64,000 nt of DNA from contig JAULBX010010656.1 in the NCBI GenBank assembly GCA_032358255.1, forward strand, positions 1-64,000, given 5' to 3'. The stretch is from Heterotrichella gracilis (Eukaryota > Sar > Xanthophyceae > Tribonematales > Xanthonemataceae). The notes beneath the pieces were generated by a model, which saw only the letters and a program-made list of their open reading frames with translations, ran no database searches and had not been told where the DNA came from. Made by a program: the position numbers and the translations under genes. Positions within the stretch are counted from its first letter, which is position 1; each line of letters begins with the position of its first letter. This document shows positions 47,624 to 59,800 of this stretch, piece by piece.

Positions 47624-50600
47624 CTACGCTGTCACACACATCCTCAGGGTCTGCCTTGGGAGCAGATTGATGGGAAGAAGAGGGACATCGTCCAAGACAG
47701 AGGCTGCATCGGCTACATTGGCTAGTTTCTTGCCCGGAGGGCACGCGGCACAACCCTTGGTGGGGTGGCAGCTGCCCAGGCAGTCCAGGTACAGGGGGCA
47801 GCTGGCGCATATCACATCTGCATTACCACCACTGGTGCCCTTTGATCCAAAGAAGTCTGCTGCACAGCTGGTGCAGCCCTTGCCATCCACGCACTGTGCG
47901 CAGCCGGTAGGGCAGAGGGCGCAGGTGGTGGGTGTGCCTGGCATCTTGTAGTACCCCTTGGGGCAGGTCTTGCAGCCCTGGCAAGCACAGGAATCGTGTC
48001 AACCAGTGTACTCAGCGGAATGCGACGATTTGCATTGCGTGCATAGTACAAAACCTACGAATTTGACATAAATATGGGAGATGCACAAACATCCCTTAGT
48101 GACATTTTCCTAGCAGATAGTAACTAGTGAAATCACTGGATTCCATTTGCCACTTGGAGAATAAAAAAGGTATGTTCTGTGATCAAATAGCAACGCCCTG
48201 GTGATAAGGCTTCGGTGCAGATTTTCACGCCACAACCTTGAATGCTAGCCTATCATTCTGGGGATCATTGTATAAAAGTGTCTTTTTCCTCCACAGTCCA
48301 TATGCATTAAAAACGCGTTGTCCCACGCTACTGGTTCACTATGGCCAGGCACACTCACCTTGACAGCATGGCAGTCAATGCAGCCCATGCGTAGCACACT
48401 GCACTTGACACAGGTGGGGGGGTCCTCCCACCCGTTGAAGTTGTTTTTGGGGATGTGCACATGTCCCTCCGGGCACTTGCTGCAGCCCCTGCCATCCACA
48501 CACCCCCGCATCATGCAGTCTGCCGCTTTGGTGGTTGTCACTTCAGGGGAGGAGTTGCAGGGCAGGCACAGGGTTGGACCATGTGGTTCATTCAACCACC
48601 TGCACAAGCACATGCACAAAAGTGGTTTGTATACCTGCATAGCAGTGTTGAGGCACACAAATTAACAAGGAATTAAATAGCTACACTCCTCAGCCCAAGT
48701 GAGGGCGCTGGTTGAGGAAAGGAGAAGGTGAGAGGGAGCAATTCTTGGAGACTGGTCAATCCCCGGGGTCCACAAATCGGGCCCACAAATTGGGCAATAA
48801 GTTGCGCAATGAGCTGTCATCTTTTATTTGGAAAGCAATTTAGCTTATGGTTTGACTCATTGTCCTATCACAGGCTGTTTAATCTAAAGAGTTGAATACA
48901 GAACACCATGCGAGGGAAAGACGTTGCTTCGTGCCATCATATACATGTTCTCAATAGAATATTGAAATACCAGCCGAGAAACCATACACAATAGGAGGGG
49001 AAACACGGTGACGGTGAACGCGCGATGTTCAACCAATGCCATGCCTAGGCTAGCATTAAGAATTTGTAAATTAGTAATACCATTGAATAATAATGACAAC
49101 TTTTTTATTATTGTGTTTATTTAGTAAAATTACTTTTGTTTTTATTTTAAAATTACGCACTCACTTGTAGTACCCCGGCTTGCAGGAAGTGCAGCCCTTG
49201 TCCCGGGTGCAAGTGGCGCAACCATCTGTCTTCTGGTAGCCAGGGGTGGAAGGGTACTCTGCACGTTGGTAATCTGACAAGGTTTCGCATGTGGCGCATG
49301 ATGAGTAGGTGCTGCTGGGGTCCCCCTGCCATGGAGAAGCCTGGTCTGGATCGAGGTAATAGCCGGACTGCAATGGGAGGCATTGTTGTGTTCTCAACAT
49401 GGCAATAAAATGTAGTGACGTGTGTTCACTGTTTGTTATTTTATGCTTTTATGTTTCAGTTTTTCAGTTTTTTCCACTGTATTTATTTCATTTTTTGCAC
49501 GCATCCTAGCATTCTCTGTCTGCAACTGTGGCGAATGATTATACATATTGCCAGCGTGACCTTGGTTTACTGGACGGTGTTCTACTGAATTTACCACCAT
49601 AATCTAGGAGAGATTTACAGAGGTCATTCTGCTACAGATGTTAGCACGATTTTGACTGCTTCAAATTGCGCTGCAGCAGGCACATATCAGCACACGTCAA
49701 AATGGGGGTTAGGTGAAATCTCCACCCCTGAACTCCGTGTCTACCCACGCATCAGACACTCACTCATTTAACCGTTAGGAAATAATGGACAGCAAGGGAA
49801 GCGCATTACCCTATGGGTACTACAGCTGCGAGGGAAGGGAAATGGAGGGAAATGACATTCAGGAGGGCAATGCTTTTCTCTTTGCTGGGTAAGACTTGGT
49901 TGTCCACCACTGCACGGCACACACACCTTGCATTTGAGGCATCCTTCTTCTGCCACACAAGCACCAGCACAGCTGGCAGGGCACTTCACGCACACATTCA
50001 TGGTGGTGCTGCCCGGCATGCTGGTGTCGTACGGCTCCTGCACATGCAGTCAGCCATTGAATCCCTGCATGGCACCTCGTTGGGTGATGAAATTTGACAC
50101 ATTGGATGCTATCAGCATGTGCGTGCAACGCAGGCTGCAACTGAGTATGGCGACAATAGAAAGCCTCCGCGTTTGCACGTGGCAGCCTCACAGGGCTTGC
50201 ACATGAACCTCTAAACCCTCCCATAGATGGCGCCTATGTGTGGTGAAGTAGGCTGCACCGCAGAATTAGGCCATTTATGATAGACAACCCCCTTGAAAAT
50301 GAGATAGCAGGCTCTCACTGGCTTGAAACATCTGACAGTGTCTACCAGCAAGTATACATGGCATCACAAGTTTGAGCTCCATCGCACCTTCTTTAGGAAA
50401 TAGCCCTTCTTGCATGCCGCGCAACCCTTGGCATCCGACTTGGCGCAGTTGAGACTGGACACCGCAATACACTCTACATCAGCAGGGCTGTTATCTGGGA
50501 CGGCACCTTGGTAGACGTAGCTATTCTTGCAGGCTGTGCACCCCTTATTGTACTCGCACTTTGCACAGTTGGAGGGGCACTTTCGCAGGTAGGTTATTCT

Positions 50601-53600
50601 GTCGTCACCCTTCTCTTTGAAGTACCCCTTGGGTGTCACAGATGTGCATCCAGTTTTGGCATTGCATGCGGAGCAGCCATAGCCAAACTGCACATGCCAT
50701 GCACACATTTGCTTGAAAAAAGAACATCTATGCCAAGGGCATGCAAAGGCGTCATAGCAACTACCCATGGCAGAATGAGAGCCGATGCATCACATGTCTT
50801 AATTGCGTGCAATAATCGTTTTGATGCTAACTTATTGTGTTTGATTGTGTCTACTAACTAACTAATTGACGGACCTTGATGAATGATACACCCACAGGCA
50901 TACGACCTTTTATATAAAGCTGGTTGGGGCAGACGGTTCAGGGGTTACCAGTTGTTCACTGCCAGTTGCATGTTAAACCATTTAGTGTACTTCAATCAAT
51001 TGCAGGTGACCAATTTCTTGCTTGCAGGTAGACATACTGAAGACACCGTAATGATGCCCTAATGCTTGCCTACCCATGCATGCATGTTTGAAACACCACC
51101 TCACCTCACCGCAGTCATCACAGTGCGGTGGGTTGCCAAAATCGTCACGATGCAGGTGGGAGCCCTTGTGGCACGTGAGGCAGCCCTGAGAGTTGCACGT
51201 CGCGCAGTCATGTTCATCACTAGTGCAGCTCTCACACATGCTCTGGGAGACGGGCGAGGTGTAGCTAATTACGGTCAACATGGCGCCCGCCTTGCATGTT
51301 GTGCAGCCAACCTCTGGCTTGGCGGTTGCACACAGGTTGTTGTCAAATTGAGTACACGTCTTCAAGCCAGCCAGCGAGGGGTAGACTTGGTCAGTCAAGG
51401 CAGGAGTTGATGAGAAGGAGTTGGCTGTATAGGAGTGGGGAAGGCTGGTCAGCTACATTAGCATTTCAAGAACTTCTTTATAGATTATGACAGGTTGTGT
51501 AGCTTGTGACGTTTTGGCAATTAAACGTCACAAGCTAACAATTGCTTGAGCATTTTGTTGTGCGCCCGGGTACATTTAATGTAATTTACATGATCTGCTG
51601 AATCCTAGCTACAAGGTATGCATTGGAAAGGTTGCTCTTGTTTAGGGATGCGGGATAAGGCGTCTTGCACGTGTGCGCATGATGCGATGATTGGGTGTAC
51701 GTGGCACTGCAACCAAAGGGATGTTGGAAATGCACTGACATGGGTGTGTGCCGATTTATGTGGTGAGGTTCAAATCATTTGAATCAATCCATTTGAATCA
51801 CTCACATTATCTCACACCATCCATATAGCAGCAATAAAATTCATTAAAGTATTTCATGTATTTGAAGCATTTACATCATCTGATGATGTAAATGCTTCAA
51901 ATACATGGAATACTTTAATGAATTTTATTGCTGCTATATGGATGGTGTGAGATAATGTGAGTGATCATGTTGCTATTGTCCTTACAAACAAGATTACCTG
52001 ATCAATCATGACATGATGAATAGCCCATCAGCAGCAAATGATATCTCCATGGCATGGCATTGCCCACTGGTCCACGTGACGAGAACACATTTCTCACCTG
52101 GACAGGTACCAGTGCATCCTCACCTGGGCACTTGCTGGTGCAGCCTGTTTTCCCATTGCACTCCTTGCATCCCAGCACCTCCTGGCAGCTGCGGCAAACC
52201 TGGGACTCCAAGGTATTCTTCAGATCTGGCAGTAGCAGGAAGTTCTTGGGACAGGAGGTGCACCCCTTGCCAGGGTTGCACTTGGAACACCTGTGGCCAA
52301 ACATTTGTTAACCCAAACAAACGTGTGGCAAGGTATGGTGGTCACTTGGGGAGCAGGAGCCTTTGAAAGGCACGTCATGTCACTCCACAAGGAGCGAGCT
52401 TGTACCAGGTTGTCCATCCAGCATCCCCCTGCAATCACTGTTATCTAAGCAGAAGTTCAACTAAGTTTATAGGCTCTTAAAATACGATGCTTACTTTAAA
52501 CTTTGGATCATGTTTGTGACAGGAATTACTTCATCAAACAAGCCCCACCAACGTTGGATGCAGCATCAATAGCTATATATACATGATCCAGTAATGATCC
52601 AAAAAATACATGTGGGCTAAATGTACCCACCCACCTACCTGCCATAGTCTGTGCAGCTCTTGCATTGCATGTTGGCCAGGTTGAGTGGCAGGCCGTGCGA
52701 TGCCCAGGCCATTGACGGGTCAGATGTGGAAGGCTGGTAATTCATGTAGCCCTGAGTGCACTGAGTACATGCACCATTGGGGGCAAAATGCCTGCATAGC
52801 AATATTTAGTGAGGCTTACAAATGTTCGAGCCTCAATGCAGCCCAGGCAAAGACTGTTTTGACCCCACTAAAACTTTATTGCTACTCTTGCTTTGCCATA
52901 AGAGCTTTTGCCAAACTCAATGCATCTACACCGTGTGTGTAAACGGTTTACACACACGGTGTATATGCATTCAATGCGTTGGTGCCAAAGCAACATCTGC
53001 TGGTAAGCACTCACTTGCAGGTTGCCCTAGTTGAAAGAAGGGGGGCGACGCAGGTGCGTGTGGAGATGGGCACCTTAGGGTCTTGACTGTACCCTAGGTA
53101 CTTGCCAGCAGGGCAGGAGGTGCAGCCAATTGTGTCATTGCAGGCAGCAGCACTGCAGCCCAGCTTGGAGCAGGACACGCAGGAAAAACCTGCGCAAGGA
53201 ACGAACCAGCAATGATGTGTACATTATGTTGCACATACCATCAACCACATCCACAACACAACTGATTTCATATATCAATGACAACGCAAATGCATTGCAT
53301 GGTGACAATGTCTGGCACATCCTCTTGGCAGCGCTGGTATTGGGGTGGCATTAGTGTAACACTCCAATTCACTCAAGACTACACCCCTATACCTTTAGAG
53401 TAAGCGGTAAAGTCGGTTTGGGTCATGCCTTCACTCTCCTCAAAGGCATAAGCATTGTAGTAATATGCCTGCAGGACTCGGGATGTGCCTGCAAACAAAA
53501 TTTGGGGTCACAAAATAAGTGCCAAGAAGTGTCAAGAAGGTTGGGATAGCTCCATGGGTGCACCTGCCCGAAGAAGGTCATAATGTCTCCCAACATCTGT

Positions 53601-56039
53601 ATCACCTGCTGAAAATGCACATGCACATGCGCACACCATGCATAGGCACCGAACCTCACAGCAACCTAACCTTGCGTGTGTAGTAAGTGTAGAACTTCTG
53701 AGCTGAGCGTGGCAAACTGTCCATTTGCACATGTTGCTACAAAAGCTATTATAGCTGGCATGTGCACATGCAGATGACATCCTCTGTGCTCCCTGGCGAA
53801 GCATTGATGACACACATGGAGATGGTACCCCCTACATATTGATTTTTAAACGTATATACCTGTAGGGCATGTAACACAACCCAGGAAGTCAGCGGCTGTG
53901 GCACACCCCAGGGATGCGGGCTTCACACAGCGGTTCACTACTGTATATTGTGGCCCACTATCATAGGACTCGTCGTGATGACTCACGTGGGTGAGATCCT
54001 CCATGAGTATGTCCCCAGCTGCACATCGGCTGCAGCCAAGATCTGCAAAGGAAAGATAGCATTAGCTACTCAGTATGAACCAGGAGGTGACTGCGCAGCA
54101 CAACTTTTAGACGAGACATCACTGCCCATGATGATTGAAGCTTATGGGCACTACGCATGATGCGTTATGTAAATATAATATATTATCCAGCGGTGTCATT
54201 CAGCGCCGATCTGCATTTAGGCCTGAGGCAATCATGGATTTACTACTATCTAAGTACAATGTAGAAAAAATGCTGCCTAGACCTTCAGCATTAATATCAG
54301 TACTGAGAAGTTAAAGAATGGGTTTGTGTGCCAACTAAGCCCACACAGAGGCTCAGCCCTTCCACAATTATTTGGAAAAAACCATAGTTTACCAAGTTGA
54401 AGCTGCCAACTAGCCCAGCCCCATATAACAATATCAGCTGTGGGGTGATAGAAATTATGCAAAGCAAGTCTCGCAGTAAGCGCCGATCAGGCAATCATGC
54501 AAAAGGACCTCGTCTACCTAGTAGCCAACTGGAATATTCCCACAAAATAGAGGGTCATCCTCCTCCAATTACATCCCAACTAATCCCAGCTATCTCCAGG
54601 CCTTGCCATTTATAGTAGCCACCCATGACTTTTGTAAAATTTGCAAATTATATTAAAATTATACAAAAACGATTGGCTAAAGTCCCTGGCTAAAACGGCT
54701 CCAAAAACGCATGCATGATGTATGATGATTTGACTCGCTTTTCTGGTGATACTATATGGTACAGGGTCAGACCGGGTCTCCTGGCCAACACTTTACAGTA
54801 GGGAGAGAGGTGGTTGCCCTCACGGCCTCTGTAAGGTGTAAGGTATGCACCTGGCACGCAGGCTCCACTGGGGCAGCGCAGGTCCTTACTGCAGCGGAAG
54901 CACGTGGGCGGCATACCCACCTGAGTTTCAATTAGTGAGTATCCGGCCTGACACCTGTACATATGGAGAGTTCTTGCTTTAGTTCGGCAATGTGGATGTG
55001 TAATACAAATTGGCCCAGTCCTGGCCCAGCAGTGCTTGAAGTCGTAGATACAACAGCAGGAATCTTTAGTATTGTCAGTATTGACAATTTTATTGTCCAC
55101 AAAGAAATTAAGTCAGGTTCATGGGCCACTGATGGATCGCAAAATCAGATCTTGGGTATTTTGAGTAGCAGTAGATTAGTGTGCTTGCACAAAATCCCAT
55201 GCCAGGCTATTGTGCAAGCCTCCAGTGTAGATATTCAAGCCCTTACTTGGCGCAAGCGTTCATGTCGTCTTCCTTGCACTGTGCACATCCAGTTCCTCCG
55301 GACTTGCAGGAGGTGGAAGCAGCTAGCATCCGCCGCCCTGTACCACCTTCAAGCCCCTCGGCATCTAGCCGAGCAAGGCCCACCACCACGAGCAGCAGTA
55401 AGCCTTGCAAGCACAGCATAGGGTCAACTCGGTGACAATCGGAAAAACAGCGTTGAACAATCCCAAAGACAAGAATTTGTTTCTGGAGCGACTGGATCGC
55501 GGTAGTACTATCCGTGTTGCAGGTGTTATATGTGAAATCATGGTGCCTACTATACGGATGGCCTTTTGGCACTGAAGCTTTTCCGCGCCATCCCACCAAG
55601 CACCGAAACTTCACAAGCTGGGCACACGGTGTGAGCACGCTTGTCAGGTTGTCAAACGTGTTCTCCCTCACCTAGTCTTGCAGGTGCCCATACGTGACAC
55701 AATAAGGGGGTCCAACAATACCAATAACAATGTACTGCACAAGCCCACACACCAATGAATGACAGCGACCAAATGGCAGGTGGCAAAGCAAAATAGAATA
55801 CCCCTGTCTATGCACGAGAAGCCTGTCTGATTCTGTGCGAATTCCTTCAGAATCGATCGAATTCGAAATCCCTGGTCCCCGGACACGATCCCGGCTGCGT
55901 ACATTCGTACACGAACGAACGAAGGTGTTGACAAATTCAATCATAAAATTCCTACAAGTCTATCCCGGTGGGGGCCATCCTCGTTGCAAGATCACTTACC
56001 TACAGGCAGATATGTTCTACGCCTCCTGTCGGCTGTCAT
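47624..56039 (-). CDS. Gene F: secreted cysteine-rich repeat protein, intact
   Basis: Fourteen exons: 56039-56000, 55403-55247, 54954-54851, 54042-53860, 53488-53393, 53189-53015, 52791-52639, 52290-52124, 51424-51105, 50687-50388, 50037-49927, 49367-49165, 48599-48359 and 47977-47624 (TAG). The joined frame is 868 codons, so 867 aa. The start exon MTADRRRRTYLPVG joins LLLLVVVGLARLDAEG. It is the most diverged intact copy. Exon 4 begins with Asp (acceptor GCAG/ATCTTGG), and its loop between the two Cys clusters is His/Asp-rich. Exon 11 is 111 nt instead of 96, with an inserted SMPGS-like segment. The tail reads LLPRQTLRMCVTA, where others have PGQTLMMCV. The introns carry three hairpins and a duplicated exon 8 donor. 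It is head-to-head with G. Confidence 0.88.
51500..51537. repeat. Hairpin with 15-bp arms in gene F intron 8
   Basis: The arms TAGCTTGTGACGTTT and AAACGTCACAAGCTA surround an 8-nt loop. The arms contain TGACGT. It lies 260 bp from the larger palindrome in the same intron. Confidence 0.7.
51797..51965. repeat. 169-bp near-perfect palindrome in gene F intron 8
   Basis: Two 84-bp arms (51797-51880 and 51882-51965) are reverse complements with one mismatch by my reading and a single-base centre. The sequence is AT-rich with no coding content. Such a fold-back could be a recent fold-back transposon, a template-switch product, or an assembly artefact. Confidence 0.85.
52098..52124 (-). repeat. Duplicated splice donor of gene F exon 8
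   Basis: The exon end CCCAG/GTGAGGATGC is followed 26 nt later by a second copy, CTGTCCAG/GTGAGAA, embedded in GATGCACTGGTACC. The first donor is used in the model because only it keeps phase 1. Using the second would shift the frame. Confidence 0.65.
52927..52963. repeat. Perfect 18-bp-arm palindrome in gene F intron 6
   Basis: The arms TACACCGTGTGTGTAAAC and GTTTACACACACGGTGTA are separated by one G. The flanks (ATGCATC / TATGCAT) continue the symmetry imperfectly. The alternating GT/CA core could adopt unusual DNA structure. Confidence 0.8.
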
Positions 56040-56868
56040 CGTGGGCGGTCCTCTGTTGGGCGAAAGGATGCAGCGCATGCACTATGCCCAGGTGCAGGTG
56101 TGTCTTGAACCTGGAGCAGACAGTTTTCAACATCATAATCATAAGACACGAAACTACAGCAGACCGTTTCAGAAGTAATTGTGTGCGGTACACGTGCATG
56201 CATGCCAATGGTTATCGATGTTGGCTGAAACAATAAAGGGAGCCGCAATGCATCTGCATCCAACTTGCAGTTACTTAGTCTACCCACTTGTATGAAATAA
56301 GCCGCAAAGGCCCTGTTGCTCTCCAACTGCGTGCTGAGCTTTCGGCTTTTGGCGAGTCTAGACCCCAATTGCAGGGGGCAATTACAACTGTGAAGGCATC
56401 AATATTTGTGGGTCATAAGCGTCACTGAATACAAAGTTTGGCATCACCCAACTATGCATGGAAGCGCTTCTTCTGCACGCTCAAGATAGTGGGACGAGAT
56501 ACCCGCGTATCTTGTGAGTTGCGTCTGCATGCAGTGACACCGCAGTGACGTCTCGGATATCGTATCTATGCAGACTATATTGTTATTTGAAGCCGCGGGC
56601 CACTAGGTCTTTGCGACAAGTCTTATCACTCTTCTATCGCTTACCTTTACAAAAAACGGAGTTGTGGTTCTATCAAAGTGTTCAGACAAGGACTTGTCAT
56701 GCATGTATGCATCAAGCAAATGCTTGGCGATAGCTCGGCATTCTGGGTTTCTACAGCGGTCTAAGAGTTCCTCTTTGCAACTCCTGGCTGCAAATTTTCA
56801 ATCTTTATACTCAAGTTATTCTAGTAGTACTGCTGGTGCAGGCGCCCAACAAGGGACGTCCACCTGCG
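56040..56868. promoter_or_regulatory. Divergent promoter region of genes F and G
   Basis: This 829-bp spacer has the shared block TGACACCGCAGTGACGTCTC followed by GGATATCGTATC (56535-56566) and AGCCGCGGGC plus AGGTCTTTGCGAC (about 56591-56617). TCAAAGTGTTCAG and a CATGCATGTATGCAT block lie on the G side. CAGCAGACCGTT and GCATGCATGC lie on the F side, as upstream of C and E. The F leader has GCTGCATCCTTTCGCCCAAC before its start. Confidence 0.65.
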
Positions 56869-59800
56869 ATGCAGCATGTGACAGCTGGCTGGAGGAGTAG
56901 CATCGATACACCGCTGGTAGCAGGTGAGGTACTTGCTTGCTGCATTCCTTGCTCAGACAAAACCACATATGCTGGCGGGTATGCTATCTCCCGTCGATAT
57001 TGACGTTGACACGGTTTTGCAAAGCCGGCATGAAAATCAAGGACGGTGGCCATCACAGTCACCACAGTCATGACCAGCAGTCACCGACTCGTTGGCTGGA
57101 CAGTCACGTTCAGGGAGCCAAAAGGCTAAAGGAGTACTTCCATATCAACTTAAATCACGTCGATTTTGGTGTAATCCCTTCAGCAGGGTTTCAGAGGCGC
57201 TAGCTAAGCTCCAGTACATTAAATTCGTACCTGCCATAAACCCTAGCAAAGGGTTGCAGCCTCAACTGGTTTCCGGTCACAAATAACTGAGTTGGGGCCC
57301 CCGGATGTCCCCCAACTACTTCAAAAGGGGGGATTTTCTATTGGCGTTGACCATCCCTGAAGTGTCACCAAACCAGTGCATTCTGATATGCTGCTCACGT
57401 TATCCAGGCTTGCTGCTGCTTCTGGTGGTGTGCCAAGCTCAGCTGAATGGTGCTGCAACGGGGCTGGAAGGTGGCGGAGGCCGGCGTGTGCTTGCTGCTG
57501 CCGCCTCTTGCAAGGCTGGCGGAGCTGGATGTGCACAGTGCAGTGAATTCGACGACAGTGTGTGCCGCAAGTAAGGATTTGCACTCGAAACCTTTATGGC
57601 AGCCTGTTATGTGTGTACGTACAATTATTGTAATGTCAATGCATTCTAACACCTTGTACAACATGTAAATAACATGTTTTAGAACACAGTCGGAGATATC
57701 TTTACCAGTCCACTGATCATAAAAACCAATACCCAGCTTGGCACCCTGCTGCATGCCTGTACAGGTACGCAGCAAGACATGTCCCCCAATTCAAAAGTCT
57801 AGCATCTGCCCGCGAAGGGGTCATAAACTTCCTGAATCCATGGCTTGCTGCGTTTTAAGGCCCACTCCCCTGCGCACCCAGGTGCCAGTCCGGGTACACG
57901 CTAATCGGCACTCCCACCGATTATAGTAACTATCACAGTGGCGCTTGGTTCCAGTGCTTCAGCTGCAGCAAGGACCTGCGTTGCCCCGATGGAGCCTGTG
58001 TGCCAGGTGCGCGCACTGAACCCTATGCGGGGCGCCACCTTCCGCGCCATCTGCCGCAACCCCTTCAAATGCTTCATACGCATGTATATCTATGGTGTGT
58101 GGGGTCTTGCGCCTAGCACAATGAGGGAGGCAGTCCTGAATTGAGGACAGGCTCAGGGTTATGAGGCTCAAATGGCTTGACATGTAGGACGCATGGCAGG
58201 TTACCAAAGTGTATGGTTTTTGGGCAGCTATTTGGAAAACATTCATGGGGCAACCCCTGCAGGGCTACATGGGTGCCCTTGTCACTATGGATTTGCAGAC
58301 TAAGAACATACGAAAGTGGTACAAGCAATGCCAGGACAGGAACAGGTGGCGCAAGCTTGTACCTGGCTGATTGCTGATCCGGCTTTTGTGCTGGAATGCT
58401 TGCAATTGACGAATTGATTAAATTATATCCAATGGTACTATTATTATGGTGCCCCAAAAACACTGTCAGCAAGTTCTTGGCTGAAGCTGGCTTGAATCAA
58501 TTAGGCCGTGGTTGCCCAGTCCTGGGGGCACTCAATACTTGAATTCATTTAATTGGGGATGACCTCTAGGGTTACTTAAAAATTCTGTTGAAATCAATGG
58601 AATCACTAGCAGTCATCCTGCGTTGTCTCAGCGTCTTCACCATAAAGGTACATTACTGATGTCACACTCTTCCTGGCAGGTTTTGGCTGCAGCCGATGCG
58701 CAGCTGGGGACATATTTATGCAGGAGCTCATCCCTGCGCTTGCCATTGATGGCAACGACGGTTGGCCAGACAACGCCCAGGTGCAGCGCTGCGTGAAGCC
58801 TGCATCCCTGGGGTGCGCCACAGCGGCTGACTTCCTGGGCTGTGTCACATGCCCTGCAGGTGAGAAGAGTTCAAAGCCATCTGCATGTGTGTACAATCGC
58901 CTTACTGGCAGTTGCTGGCCTGTGACAGTTATTAATGTACTATGCTGGACAGGTAATTACCTATTAATAATATATGCATTTATTAATGACAATTCTGATA
59001 AAACGAATCGAGTGGTTTTTTTTATGTGCATGTGTGTATATGCCATTACATTACATAACTTGTCAACCTGCAAGGCTTGTTGTGGTCCACGACTCTGGCA
59101 CGAGGCCACATGGCCAACCATGCACAACTTGCAGCGGGTACTATAGGGCATACATTAGCTTGGACATACTTTCTATTTGTTTAATTGATTACTTGAGCTG
59201 GTCTTTATGCCTGCCTCTCATTCCCCTTGTGACCCATTTGCTGCAGGCACATCTCGGGTGATGGAGGCGTATTATTACAATGTATATGCCTTTTGGACAG
59301 GCAATGAAGACTACTACAAGCCCAGCAACAACTTCACTGCTTACTCAACAGGTATCATGGGAGGAAAAGAAGTGGGAGTGCTGAACAAAACACCATGGCA
59401 TGCCATGCCATGCACATATATGCCAGGAGCGTTGGTCAGAAAATGACGCCGCCGCCAGGATGCTTGTGAAACTTTGTTGACACAGACAGCAGGGAGGATG
59501 TAGTGAGAATCCAAGTTGTAGATAGCTGGTACCCATCCTGCTCCTGACAGCATCATTCTGTATTGGTTGACAGTAGGGGTGCAACAATAGTGGAGCCATC
59601 AGGCATCAAGGTGTTACCAATCCTTGCACAGGGTCTTCCTGCGTGTCCTGCTCCAAGCTGGGCTGCAGCGCCTCTGCCTGCAAGGACACAGTTGGATGCA
59701 CCTCCTGCCCTGCTGGCAAGCACTTAGGGTTCAGCGCAGACCCTCAGATGCCCATCTCTGTGCGCACGTGCATTGCTACGCCTGCCTTGACCAAGGCAAA

